In this document: in pieces, positions 54,301 through 62,092 of the stretch
Layout of the letters: the number at the start of each line of letters is the position of its first letter
How positions within the stretch are numbered: position 1 is the first letter of the stretch
Assembly: GCA_029959285.1 (NCBI GenBank)
Contig: JASCOE010000007.1
Span: 124,001-188,000 of the forward strand
Direction of reading: 5' to 3'
DNA length: 64,000 nt
DNA from: Flavobacteriaceae bacterium PS02337
GTDB taxonomy: Bacteria > Bacteroidota > Bacteroidia > Flavobacteriales > Flavobacteriaceae
Translations under genes and position numbers: made by a program
Notes under the pieces: generated by a model
Database searches by the model: none
Seen by the model: only the letters and a program-made list of their open reading frames with translations
What the model was told of the DNA's origin: nothing

Positions 54301-54325
54301 AAAAGTGAGTGAGCTTTGTTTTCAT
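51320..54325 (-). CDS. SusC/RagA-family TonB-dependent oligosaccharide transporter
   Basis: 1001 residues from the ATG at 54325; the codon at 54337 is also possible. A signal peptide ends near QPAFAQ. The N-terminal carboxypeptidase-like domain is ITGKVTAATGESVPFANVLIKGTQNGTATDFDGSFKI, followed by a TonB box region near LDEIVVVGYGTQ and a plug with ANVEIRGLKNLQNTNPLYVIDGL. A large barrel follows, ending in TYSFGVEFGF with a terminal Phe. It imports glycan fragments captured by SusD. Transcription starts upstream of the divergent HTCS gene. Confidence 0.94.
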   Translation of the reverse strand: MKTKLTHFLTKRYYLLVFFSLLLQPAFAQQITITGKVTAATGESVPFANVLIKGTQNGTATDFDGSFKISAAGNQTLVFSSQGYKTVEMAINNQTSINVTLQEDAMKLDEIVVVGYGTQQKKDLTGAVSLVKAEEIQKRQITTVADGLQGLVTGVKVRGGGRPGQEANVEIRGLKNLQNTNPLYVIDGLVTSANRDFNPNDIESIQVLKDASAAAIYGSRAANGVIIITTKKGKKGPLQVEVSAKSSFTVMPRYDLMGTEDFARLNNMAYDNAGFTRQNLNMAVDTDWQDAVFKTGMMQDYNASFSGGSENSTFFMSGNYFGNEGTVVGTDFDRISFRVNSSGTKGIFSIGENLAISNSKTDEMAGNPIIDVYRMTPTIPVYDPNNLGGYGYGKQGVADTFGTNPLAISDFANTTNENFRIRGNIWSELKFTPWLKYRFNFGYETSFDSYKFLRKVGNWTLNQPVDPSFTDQNKGRSQTTLFENTLTFKKEFGKHDITVLVGQTFQKDKYDQIYGQKRNLPINSGTGQYYDVLNQGNSPVVGGFINEAALASYLGRIEYNYDNRYLLNAVLRRDGSSRFSDENKWGNFPSVSAGWRVSNESFFKSEFIKDLKLRASYGELGSGNIGNYEYKSFVNNFGQIVLGKDQTLYPSATQVKLSNAQLRWEKLKQTNLGLDLGVLNNDLRLTADYFIARTEDVLFGFPILLTTGNDGGNPISNAATVENKGFELELAYSKKINEFSFNASINFTKVNNKLVSLGNGQNENISGNTITRAGLPVGMWYVLQTDGLFQNQQEIDNYKSADGKVIMPGAVPGDIRFKDTNGDGQISSTDKSIVGSPWPEFEMGLNAGAEYKGFDFSMNWIGSHGATVYNGFRSVVDRFDDNSNYRAGVQPWTPENPNTDFPRITKGSTLNSRGDSDRFLENGDFIRLKYIGFGYNLSPAILKNSGISRARLTLSAQNIITITKYKGLDPEFTNGNIFERGVDNGAFPNLKTYSFGVEFGF

Positions 54326-54337
54326 TGAATTTTGCAT

Positions 54338-54715
54338 TTTAGATAGTTTTATTTCTTTTGTGGTTGGTTTACGAAATATTCATTTTTTAATCGTCCGGAA
54401 TGCGAACAAAAAAAGAATCAATATTCTCTTCTAGTAATAAATTGTTCATTTTGTTTCAAAATTATTAATGGTTTGGTTTTTCAAACTTAATTTTATTGAT
54501 AGTATATTTTTAACCTTAAAATTTTATCAATATCATTTATTTGAAAATTCAAAGTAGACGCTTTTTATTCAAAATAAAATGCTTCATTTGTGTCAATATC
54601 TCTTTCAAATGATTCAAATTGCATAAATACGACCAATAAATTCGTGCCTTGCAACATTTTGTAGAAAATTGACACGATTTGAAGAAATCATAATTTTATC
54701 ATAAAAAATACAACT
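54338..54715. promoter_or_regulatory. Divergent control region of the utilisation locus
   Basis: The 378-base gap between SusC and the HTCS regulator is AT-rich and has no gene. On the minus strand TAAGTTTG (54482-54489) is a -7 box for SusC, with a leader of about 150 bases. On the plus strand TTG (54669-54671), a 19-base spacer and TAATTTTA (54691-54698) make a near-consensus promoter for the HTCS gene, 18 bases before its ATG. The HTCS binding site is expected here but cannot be pinpointed. Confidence 0.5.
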
Positions 54716-57700
54716 ATGCGTAAATTCTTTCTTTTTATATCTCTTAGCATTTTTTCGATAAATTTTTCGAATGCTCAAGATTATTATTTCAAACATTTTC
54801 AGGTTGAAGAAGGACTTTCTAACAATACAGTTTTAACGTCAATACAAGATAATGACGGCTTTATGTGGTTTGGAACCAAAGATGGTTTGAACCGTTTTGA
54901 TGGTTATCGTTTTAAAACTTATCGAAGCAATGGCGACCCAATACATAGTTTAGGAAGCAATTATATTCAGTCAATGCATGAATATGATGATACAATTTGG
55001 GTCGGAACAGATAAAGGTTTATACCATTATGATAAAAAACAAGATCGTTTTACGGTTTTAAATGAAGCTATCAATGATCGTATCAATGACATCAATCATG
55101 ACCAAAAAGGCAACATTTGGTTTCTTTCTGGCAACATTTTGTATAAGTATGCACCAAAAAAGAAAGAAACTACGACCTTTAATACCAATAAATACTTTCC
55201 GACAACTTCTATAGCGCGTGATCCGAAAGGCGAAATTTGGGCTTCTTCATACAATAAAATCTATCATTATTCTGAAGAAAACCTTTCTTTCGAGAATTTT
55301 CCATTAAATCCGCCAGCCAATAAAGCTAATTTTAGAATTACAATCATTTTTGTTATTGATAATGTAAATATTGCAATCGGAACGCAAGATCACGGAATTC
55401 TGATTTATAATCGAAAAACTAAAGTCACAAGCGAATTAAAATTTGATGTTAGAGAACCTGTTTTTGTACGTCAGTTTAAGAAAAGAGGAAATGATGAACT
55501 TTGGATTGCCAGTGAATCTGGTGTTTATGTGTATAATCTAAAAACCAAAACGGCTGTCAATCTCATTAAAAATTACAATGATCCGTACGCCATTTCAGAT
55601 AATGCATCTTATTCTATTACAATTGATAAAGAAGACGGAATTTGGATTGGAACTTATTTTGGTGGAATAAATTATCATCAAAAACAATACACACAGTTTA
55701 AGAAATATTTTCCGCAGAAAGGTCAAAACTCCATTAGCGGAAGTGCTGTCAGAGAAATTCATAAAGACGAAAAAGGCGATTTGTGGATTGGAACTGAAGA
55801 TGCGGGCATAAATCGTTTTAATCCGAAAACGAAAAAATTTACTTCTTATTTGCCAAACGGAACCAAAAATGGCGTTTCATACTATAATATTCATGCATTA
55901 TTGCCAAGAAAAGATAAAATTTGGGTTGGAACTTTCGAACATGGTTTAGATGTTTTAGACCGAAATTCTGGCGCAGTTGTCAAACATTACAGCGCAAATG
56001 ACCAAAGAAGCGGGCTTCAGAGTAATTTTATTTTTTCCTTTTATGAAAAGAAAAACGGCGATCTTATTGTGGTTACGACTAGAGGATTATATCAATATAA
56101 TGAACAAGCTGACAACTTCGATATATTGAAATTTTTTCCTGAAACGTATCATTATACCAATTTTAAAGAAGATAGCGACGGTAATCTTTGGGCTGGGAGT
56201 TATCGCGACGGGCTTTTATTTTACAATCCGAAAACGAAGAAAAAAGAGGTTTTTATTTATGATTATAAAAATCCGAAAAGCATTAGCAACAATACCATCA
56301 ACACGATTTTTGAAGACAGTTCTAATAATTTATGGATCGCGACAGAAAATGGTTTAAATCTGGTAGATCGAAAAACACACGCTTTTAAAAAATTTACCAC
56401 CAAAAACGGAATGCCGAGTAATGTTTTCTATTCGATTTTAGAAGATGAAGCTAAAAATCTTTGGATGACTACTTCTAAAGGTTTGGTAAAATTTGGTCCG
56501 GATCATAAAACGATTAAGATTTTTACAACGGCAAATGGTTTATTGAGCGATCAATTTAATTATAATTCTGCTTTTGAAGACACCAACGGCGATATGTATT
56601 TCGGAAATTTGAACGGAATGATCAGTTTTAATCCGAAACATTTCAGTAAAAACAAATACACACCTTTTATTTATATCACTAATCTTCAGATTAATAATAA
56701 GGATATTGAAGTTAACAGCCCCGACTCGCCTATTGAACAATCTATTTCTTTTATTGATGAATTAGAATTAAATAACAGCCAGTCGTCTTTTAATCTCGAA
56801 TTTGCCTCTTTAAACTACACCGCACCCGAATTGACCGAATATTGGTATCAACTTGAAAACGTTAATAATGACTGGGTTTATTTGGGAAGAAACAACAAAG
56901 TTTTCTTTACCGAACTTGCGCCTGGAGATTATGTTTTTAAAGTAAAATCGCTAAACAGTTTTGGCGTTTGGAGTAAAGAAGTGAAACTGAAAATTAGAAT
57001 TCTTCCGCCATTTTATGCCAGTACTTATGCATATTTGCTGTATTTCTTATTAATCTGCGCTGGTTTTTATTACATCATTCGTTATTCTCAAAATCTAACT
57101 CAGATTAAAAATAACCGTAAAATAAAGCATTTAAATGACGAAAAAGAGAAGGAAATCTATCAGGCGAAAATTGACTTTTTTACGAATGTAGCGCACGAAA
57201 TTAGAACGCCTTTAACATTAATTAAAGGTCCGCTAGAAAAACTTTTAGGTTTGAATCATGAATTGGAAGAAGTGCCACAGCATCTTTCTATTATGAAGAA
57301 AAACACTTCTCGATTATTAAAATTGGTGAATGAATTGCTAGATTTTAGAAAATCGGAAATCGGCGGATTGAAATTGACTTTCGTCGAAGCGAATATTTCT
57401 TCTATGGTTCGAAATTTTCATTTGAGATTCAGTCAGTTAATTGAAGAACGCGAATTGGATTTTCAATTGGAATTGGGAGAAAAAGACATTCATGCTTTTG
57501 TAGACAAAGAAGCTTTTAAGAAGATTTTGAGCAATTTGATTAACAATGCCATTAAATATTCAAATAAAAAAGTTTCGATTTCTTTATTTAGAGATGAAAA
57601 GAAACTGACTTTGGTCGTAAAAAATGATGGCAAAGTGATTCCTATTCACTTAAAAAATAAAATTTTCGAACCATTTTTTAGAGTTGATGACAATAGCATT

Positions 57701-58666
57701 GCTTCAGGAACAGGAATCGGACTTTCGCTCGCACATTCTTTGGCGCAATTGCACAACGGAAGTTTAGAATTGGTTGCCGATTCAAATTATAATATTTTCG
57801 AATTGGTGGTTCCTTTACATCAAGAAGAAGAATTTATGTTTTATGCCGATTCTGAAAAAGAGCAAACGGAAAACGAAACGCCAAAAGAACCTGTTGAAAT
57901 TAAAAATGAAAAACCTCAGATTTTAGTTGTTGAAGACAATGAAGATCTTTTAAGCTTCATTACAACTGAATTGGCTTCAACTTATGCCATTCTAAAAGCA
58001 GAAAACGGCGAAGAAGCACTAAAAATTATTCATAACGAAAACATCCAACTCGTTATTTCAGATGTTACAATGCCTGTTATGGACGGAATTACGATGTGTA
58101 AAAAGATTAAAACAAATCTCGAAACCAGTCATATTCCTGTAATTTTATTGACAGCTAAAAACTCTTTAAAATCACAAATTGATGGACTTGAAGTCGGCGC
58201 AGACGCATACGTTGCAAAACCTTTTTCGATGGATTATTTAAAAGTGCAAGCCAATAATTTGATTGAAAACCGAAGACAAATCATGAATTATTATGCGAGT
58301 TCTCCGCTTTCTCATATAAAAAGTATCGCACACAATAAAACAGACGAAAAATTCTTGAAAAAATTAGATGATGAAATTCTTAAAAACATAACCGATCAGG
58401 ATTTAAGCGTAGAATCGTTGGCAGAAATCATGAATATGAGCCGTTCGACTTTATACAGAAAAATTAAAGATATTACGAATCTGAGTCCGAACGAATTGAT
58501 TAACATTGTTCGACTTAAAAGAGCCGCAGAATTGTTATTAAATGAAAACTATAAAATGTACGAAATTGCAGAAATGGTCGGTTATAAATCGCAAACCAGC
58601 TTCGGGCGAAATTTCCAAAAACATTTCAATATGTCGCCGTCGGAGTATATTCAGGCAAACAGGTAA
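54716..58666 (+). CDS. Hybrid two-component system (HTCS) sensor-regulator of the utilisation locus
   Basis: 1316 residues. A signal peptide and an N-terminal two-bladed-repeat sensor (about 30-720, repeats such as DGFMWFGTKDGLNRFDGYRF and NLWIATENGLNLVDRKT) are followed by a Y_Y_Y domain and a transmembrane helix (near 780). The histidine kinase has the acceptor His in NVAHEIRTPLTLIKG (near residue 826), the receiver has Asp in LVISDVTMPVMDG (near 1115), and a C-terminal AraC-type HTH follows (SVESLAEIMNMSRSTLYRKIKDITNLSPNELIN). The complete chain senses oligosaccharide in the periplasm and switches on the divergent susCD and enzyme genes. Confidence 0.95.
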   Translation: MRKFFLFISLSIFSINFSNAQDYYFKHFQVEEGLSNNTVLTSIQDNDGFMWFGTKDGLNRFDGYRFKTYRSNGDPIHSLGSNYIQSMHEYDDTIWVGTDKGLYHYDKKQDRFTVLNEAINDRINDINHDQKGNIWFLSGNILYKYAPKKKETTTFNTNKYFPTTSIARDPKGEIWASSYNKIYHYSEENLSFENFPLNPPANKANFRITIIFVIDNVNIAIGTQDHGILIYNRKTKVTSELKFDVREPVFVRQFKKRGNDELWIASESGVYVYNLKTKTAVNLIKNYNDPYAISDNASYSITIDKEDGIWIGTYFGGINYHQKQYTQFKKYFPQKGQNSISGSAVREIHKDEKGDLWIGTEDAGINRFNPKTKKFTSYLPNGTKNGVSYYNIHALLPRKDKIWVGTFEHGLDVLDRNSGAVVKHYSANDQRSGLQSNFIFSFYEKKNGDLIVVTTRGLYQYNEQADNFDILKFFPETYHYTNFKEDSDGNLWAGSYRDGLLFYNPKTKKKEVFIYDYKNPKSISNNTINTIFEDSSNNLWIATENGLNLVDRKTHAFKKFTTKNGMPSNVFYSILEDEAKNLWMTTSKGLVKFGPDHKTIKIFTTANGLLSDQFNYNSAFEDTNGDMYFGNLNGMISFNPKHFSKNKYTPFIYITNLQINNKDIEVNSPDSPIEQSISFIDELELNNSQSSFNLEFASLNYTAPELTEYWYQLENVNNDWVYLGRNNKVFFTELAPGDYVFKVKSLNSFGVWSKEVKLKIRILPPFYASTYAYLLYFLLICAGFYYIIRYSQNLTQIKNNRKIKHLNDEKEKEIYQAKIDFFTNVAHEIRTPLTLIKGPLEKLLGLNHELEEVPQHLSIMKKNTSRLLKLVNELLDFRKSEIGGLKLTFVEANISSMVRNFHLRFSQLIEERELDFQLELGEKDIHAFVDKEAFKKILSNLINNAIKYSNKKVSISLFRDEKKLTLVVKNDGKVIPIHLKNKIFEPFFRVDDNSIASGTGIGLSLAHSLAQLHNGSLELVADSNYNIFELVVPLHQEEEFMFYADSEKEQTENETPKEPVEIKNEKPQILVVEDNEDLLSFITTELASTYAILKAENGEEALKIIHNENIQLVISDVTMPVMDGITMCKKIKTNLETSHIPVILLTAKNSLKSQIDGLEVGADAYVAKPFSMDYLKVQANNLIENRRQIMNYYASSPLSHIKSIAHNKTDEKFLKKLDDEILKNITDQDLSVESLAEIMNMSRSTLYRKIKDITNLSPNELINIVRLKRAAELLLNENYKMYEIAEMVGYKSQTSFGRNFQKHFNMSPSEYIQANR

Positions 58667-58674
58667 ACTCAAAA

Positions 58675-58708
58675 AAAGGGTTCAAATTAAAAACTTGAAC
58701 CTTTTTTT
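58675..58708 (+). terminator. Terminator after the HTCS gene
   Basis: AAAAGGGTTCAA pairs with TTGAACCTTTTT around a short AT-rich loop and is followed by T residues, about 10 bases after the stop codon. The following CTTAGTAACTTAGTATCTCAG...CTTAGCAACTT is a short repeat-like tract. Confidence 0.75.
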
Positions 58709-58747
58709 ATCTTAGTAACTTAGTATCTCAGAACCTTAGCAACTTAA

Positions 58748-59134
58748 TTAATCCCACTGATTTTTATTAGAAACTGCATATTTACCAGCTCCAGTAAAGA
58801 ACAAAGCAAGAGCACCAAAAAAGTAAAGTCCTAATAATTCTAAAGCATAACCTCCATGTTCACTAATGGTAAAAATTTCTTGAGCGTGAGCTGTAGCAAC
58901 TGCAACAACACAAGTTATAGCAAGAAGAACTGCGGCAATTCTAGTTCTAAATCCGATTAGAATGGCGATTGGTGCTAAAACTTCACCAATGTAAACGGCG
59001 TATCCAAATGCGCCCATGTTGTCTACTAAAAATGAAATTCCGTGAATCAATTTAGAAACACCGTGAAAAAGCATTAATCCGCCAACGCTGATACGCAATA
59101 GCAATAATCCGAGGTCTGTGTTTTTTGAAATCAT
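58748..59134 (-). CDS. DoxX-family membrane protein
   Basis: 128 residues with four helices. It begins LGLLLLRISVGGLMLFHGVSKLIHG and contains GEVLAPIAILIGFRTRIAAVLLAITCVVAVATAHAQEIF, the DoxX signature. The C-terminal half is ELLGLYFFGALALFFTGAGKYAV. DoxX proteins are linked to thiosulfate:quinone oxidoreductase or quinone/oxidative-stress membrane functions. It converges on the HTCS gene. Its partner could be the dehydrogenase gene 145 bases upstream. Confidence 0.86.
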   Translation of the reverse strand: MISKNTDLGLLLLRISVGGLMLFHGVSKLIHGISFLVDNMGAFGYAVYIGEVLAPIAILIGFRTRIAAVLLAITCVVAVATAHAQEIFTISEHGGYALELLGLYFFGALALFFTGAGKYAVSNKNQWD

Positions 59135-59278
59135 AAATAAATGTTTGTTTAGGTTAAAAATTTAAATACAAATTTGGCTTGTAAGACAACTAAAATACAA
59201 AAAATTGTTTTCCTAAAACAATATTATTAAAAATCATTCTAAATAAAACCTTTCTACACTATCCTTTTGATTGCTTCA

Positions 59279-60292
59279 TTAAAACTTTATAGCAATCTTT
59301 CCAATTGTTCTTCCAGATTCTAAGAATTCGTGTGATTTTTTAAGATTTTCTGCTGTTAATCCGTTTAGAGTTGTGTTCAAAGTCGTTTTCAGGATTCCGT
59401 CATCTAACAAATCTGCCACGATATTCAAAATATTATGCTGTTCTACCATATCTTCTGTTTGATACATAGAACGTGTGTACATCAATTCCCATGAAAATGA
59501 AACACTTTTACTTTTCAATTTGTTTAAAACAACTGGTTCACTACTTCCTGTAATCGATGCAATGTGACCTTGCGGTTTAATCAATTCTACCATTATATCC
59601 CAATACGCATTGGTATCTACAAAATCTAAGATAAAATCGACATTTTCGAAACCAGCTTCTCTAACTGAGGCAATCAAATCTTTATGATCTACCACAAAAT
59701 CAGCTCCTTGCTGTTTACACCAATCAATTGTTTCAGGACGCGACGCAGTTGCAATAACATTCAAACCAGCAATTTTCTTAGCCAATTGAATTGCAATCGA
59801 ACCCACTCCACCTGCGCCGCCAATAATTAAAATCGATTTTCCTTTGTCTTTTTCAGCGCTAATTCTAATTCTGTCAAACAAAATTTCCCAAGCCGTTAAA
59901 GCCGTCAACGGAATTACGGCAGCTTCTTCAACGCTTAATGATTTTGGTTTTCTACCGACAATTCTTTCATCAATAATCTGATATTCAGCATTGCTTCCTT
60001 GTTTTGTGATATCTCCAGCGTAATAAACTGAATCTCCAACTTCAAACAAAGTAACATTTTCTCCAACCGATTGTACAATTCCAACGGCATCCCAACCAAT
60101 AATTTTTGGAGTTTCTAAAACGGTATCTTTTGCACCGCTTTGGCGAATTTTAAAATCGACTGGATTTACAGAAATCGCATCAATTTTCACTAATAAATCG
60201 TGTGGTCCAGGTATTGGTTTTACGGCTTCAAATTCGATAAAACTTTCTGGGTTTTCTATAGGTAATGAGGTTTTAAATCCTATTGCTTTCAT
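59279..60292 (-). CDS. Zinc-type alcohol dehydrogenase-like / quinone oxidoreductase
   Basis: 337 residues from the ATG at 60292; the TTG at 60325 is part of the promoter box TATCTTTG. It is an MDR-superfamily protein with N-terminal GroES fold (PGPHDLLVKIDAISVNPVDFKIRQSG), ending GWDAVGIVQSVGENVTLFEVGDSVYYAG. A Rossmann fold follows (ILIIGGAGGVGSIAIQLAKKI). Metal-binding cysteines typical of zinc alcohol dehydrogenases are missing, so it is probably a zinc-independent quinone or enone reductase that uses NADPH. It stands alone upstream of the DoxX gene. Confidence 0.86.
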   Translation of the reverse strand: MKAIGFKTSLPIENPESFIEFEAVKPIPGPHDLLVKIDAISVNPVDFKIRQSGAKDTVLETPKIIGWDAVGIVQSVGENVTLFEVGDSVYYAGDITKQGSNAEYQIIDERIVGRKPKSLSVEEAAVIPLTALTAWEILFDRIRISAEKDKGKSILIIGGAGGVGSIAIQLAKKIAGLNVIATASRPETIDWCKQQGADFVVDHKDLIASVREAGFENVDFILDFVDTNAYWDIMVELIKPQGHIASITGSSEPVVLNKLKSKSVSFSWELMYTRSMYQTEDMVEQHNILNIVADLLDDGILKTTLNTTLNGLTAENLKKSHEFLESGRTIGKIAIKF

Positions 60293-60322
60293 GTTTTTAA
60301 ATTTTGGTTTAAAATATAGTAA

Positions 60323-60330
60323 CAAAGATA
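60323..60330 (-). promoter_or_regulatory. -7 promoter box (TATCTTTG) of the MDR dehydrogenase gene
   Basis: An exact TAnnTTTG match on the minus strand, 31 bases before the ATG at 60292. Its TTG triplet explains an apparent upstream start. Confidence 0.6.
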
Positions 60331-60470
60331 CAAGCTGTTTAAATGTTAGAATTGGTATATTTTGAGTCTATATTTGTATATTTTTTTCAAAGATGCTATC
60401 CCAATAAATATCGAACTAAGTTCCTAAGAGACTAAGATTTTTTTGTTTTGCGCACAATTAGTCCGAACAG

Positions 60471-60576
60471 TTTGTCATCCTGACGAAGGAAGGATCTCCA
60501 CAAGAAACTCAACAAAGATTAGCAATTCACTATGCGGAGCTACTTGCGGAGATCCTTCCTTCGTCAGGATGACAAA
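60471..60576. repeat. Long inverted repeat element, copy 4 of the dispersed family
   Basis: Perfect 29-base arms at 60471-60499 and 60548-60576 begin TTTGTCATCCTGACGAAGG. The spacer CAAGAAACTCAACAAAGATT...CACTATGCGGAG is nearly the same as in copy 3 (44985-45036). The arms differ from those of copies 1 and 3, yet remain fully complementary to each other. It is followed by the perfect palindrome TCCCGAAGCTTCGGGA (60605-60620). Confidence 0.9.
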
Positions 60577-60641
60577 ACTATCGTGCAAGAAAGAGCATAA
60601 ACTATCCCGAAGCTTCGGGATTATGTGTTTAAATAAAACTT

Positions 60642-60649
60642 TAAATTTG
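60642..60649 (+). promoter_or_regulatory. -7 promoter box (TAAATTTG) of the downstream GNAT gene
   Basis: An exact TAnnTTTG match 16 bases before the ATG at 60666, placed just after the repeat element and its palindrome. Confidence 0.5.
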
Positions 60650-60665
60650 CTAAAAACACTTCAAA

Positions 60666-61235
60666 ATGAATATTAGAAAAGCTAAAATATCCGACTCAAA
60701 ATATATTGCTCCTATATTATTATTAGCAATGGAAGACATCATTTACAAATTTATAGCGAAAGAAGATTACGCTTCCGCGAAAGATTTCCTGCTCTATTTC
60801 ATCGAAAGAGAAAACAACCAATATTCGTATCAAAATTGCTTTGTCGCGGAAGAAAATGACGAAATTATCGGAGCAGTAAACATTTATAAAAGTGCAGATA
60901 TTGAAGCATTACGAAATCCGATAATTGAATATGTTAGAAAAAACCATAATCCTGAATTCGATCCAGAGTTTGAAACAAAAGAAGGAGAATTTTATATCGA
61001 TTCTTTGGGTGTAAATCCGAAATATCAAGGAAAAGGAATTGGTTCAAAATTACTTTTATTTCTAATTAATGAATATGTAACTCAAAAAAATGAAACTTTA
61101 GGTTTATTGGTTGAAGAAGATAATCCGTTGGCGAAAAATCTTTATTTAAAACTCGGATTTAATGTTGTAGGAGGAAAAACTTTGGTAGGAAAAAAACTGG
61201 ATCATCTTCAAATAAGTCCGAATAACGAATCATAA
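60666..61235 (+). CDS. GNAT-family N-acetyltransferase
   Basis: 189 residues forming a full GNAT domain: MNIRKAKISDSKYIAPILLLAMEDIIYKF at the start, and EFYIDSLGVNPKYQGKGIGSKLLLFLI as the acetyl-CoA loop. DNPLAKNLYLKLGFNVVG closes the fold. It is a cytoplasmic acetyltransferase; the resemblance is to YhbS/RimI-type enzymes with unknown acceptors. It appears monocistronic, with the promoter box 16 bases upstream. Confidence 0.85.
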   Translation: MNIRKAKISDSKYIAPILLLAMEDIIYKFIAKEDYASAKDFLLYFIERENNQYSYQNCFVAEENDEIIGAVNIYKSADIEALRNPIIEYVRKNHNPEFDPEFETKEGEFYIDSLGVNPKYQGKGIGSKLLLFLINEYVTQKNETLGLLVEEDNPLAKNLYLKLGFNVVGGKTLVGKKLDHLQISPNNES

Positions 61236-61423
61236 AAATATAATTTGAAAGCATTCAAAAAACAGATTAAATAGTTTTTGTCGACTTTTTAAGCATTTTA
61301 TCGATAATTCTAAACAATTTGAAGTTCATTCTGTCGTTATTACAAAATGACCAGACGATTTTCTTTTGCTTTTCAAAAAAAGAAATTTGTTTAATGAAAT
61401 CGAAATAAAAATTAATATTTAGA

Positions 61424-61858
61424 ATGAAAAACATAACCATACTAGAAGCAGGTTTAATTTTAAGAATAGTTTTAGCAATCACAATGCTTTCGGCGGTAGC
61501 AGATCGTTTTGGAATTTGGGGCGCTCCAGGCTCAAACGGAGTTGCTTGGGGAAATTGGGAAAACTTCGTTATTTATACCAATACTTTAAATACTTACGCA
61601 AATAAAGCAACGGCAGAAATTCTAGGCGGAATCGCTACTTTTTTAGAAGTTTTGTTAAGTTTATTACTCTTATTCGGATTTAAAACAAGACTTGCTGCTT
61701 TAGGAACTGCTTTTTTATTGTTCTTTTTTGGCTTTGCAATGGCAGTTTCTGTTTCAGTAAAAGCACCTTTCGATTATTCGGTTTGGACAAGTGCAGCAGC
61801 GGCTTTATTGCTTGCTAATATTGGTAAATCGTCTTTTGCTGTAGATAATAGAATTTAA
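61424..61858 (+). CDS. DoxX-like membrane protein
   Basis: 144 residues with four predicted helices. The N-terminal EAGLILRIVLAITMLSAVADRFGIWG is a DoxX-type start, and EILGGIATFLEVLLSLLLLFGFKTRLAALGTAFLLFFFGFAMAVSV is the central signature. The second half contains a loop with conserved WTSAAAALLLANIG. It is a second DoxX paralogue, distinct from that at 58748. The function is probably redox-linked but not established. No obvious partner gene. Confidence 0.82.
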   Translation: MKNITILEAGLILRIVLAITMLSAVADRFGIWGAPGSNGVAWGNWENFVIYTNTLNTYANKATAEILGGIATFLEVLLSLLLLFGFKTRLAALGTAFLLFFFGFAMAVSVSVKAPFDYSVWTSAAAALLLANIGKSSFAVDNRI

Positions 61859-61863
61859 TTTTT

Positions 61864-62002
61864 AATGGTGAATTGTAAATTGTTAATGGTTGATTGCTTT
61901 AGTTTTGAGTAATTCATTTAGTCGATCAACTTTGTCAAAGTTTAAAACTTTGACAAAGTTCCAGCTGCTAAAAAAAATTAACAATTTACAATTCACCATT
62001 AA
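61864..62002. repeat. Perfect 26-base inverted repeat enclosing a second hairpin
   Basis: TTAATGGTGAATTGTAAATT begins a 26-base arm (61864-61889) exactly complementary to 61977-62002. Between them lies AACTTTGTCAAAGTTT...AACTTTGACAAAGTT (61928-61960), the same hairpin as at 864-896. The outer arms start 6 bases after the DoxX-like stop, so the structure can act as a terminator. Confidence 0.85.
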
Positions 62003-62092
62003 CAATTAATAACCAAATCCATTTTTAAGGTATATTTAAGTTCATGAACAAATTTGTATTCGTAAATTAGCAGATACAAAAACATATCTTAA

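Noticed and set aside
54614-54796. 60-codon frame on the minus strand across the HTCS start
   Set aside because: It overlaps the signal peptide of the HTCS gene and the predicted promoter; no supporting features.
60443-60676. 77-codon frame on the plus strand
   Set aside because: It runs through the perfect 29-base inverted repeat and its spacer and overlaps the next gene start; the coding appearance comes from the repeat.
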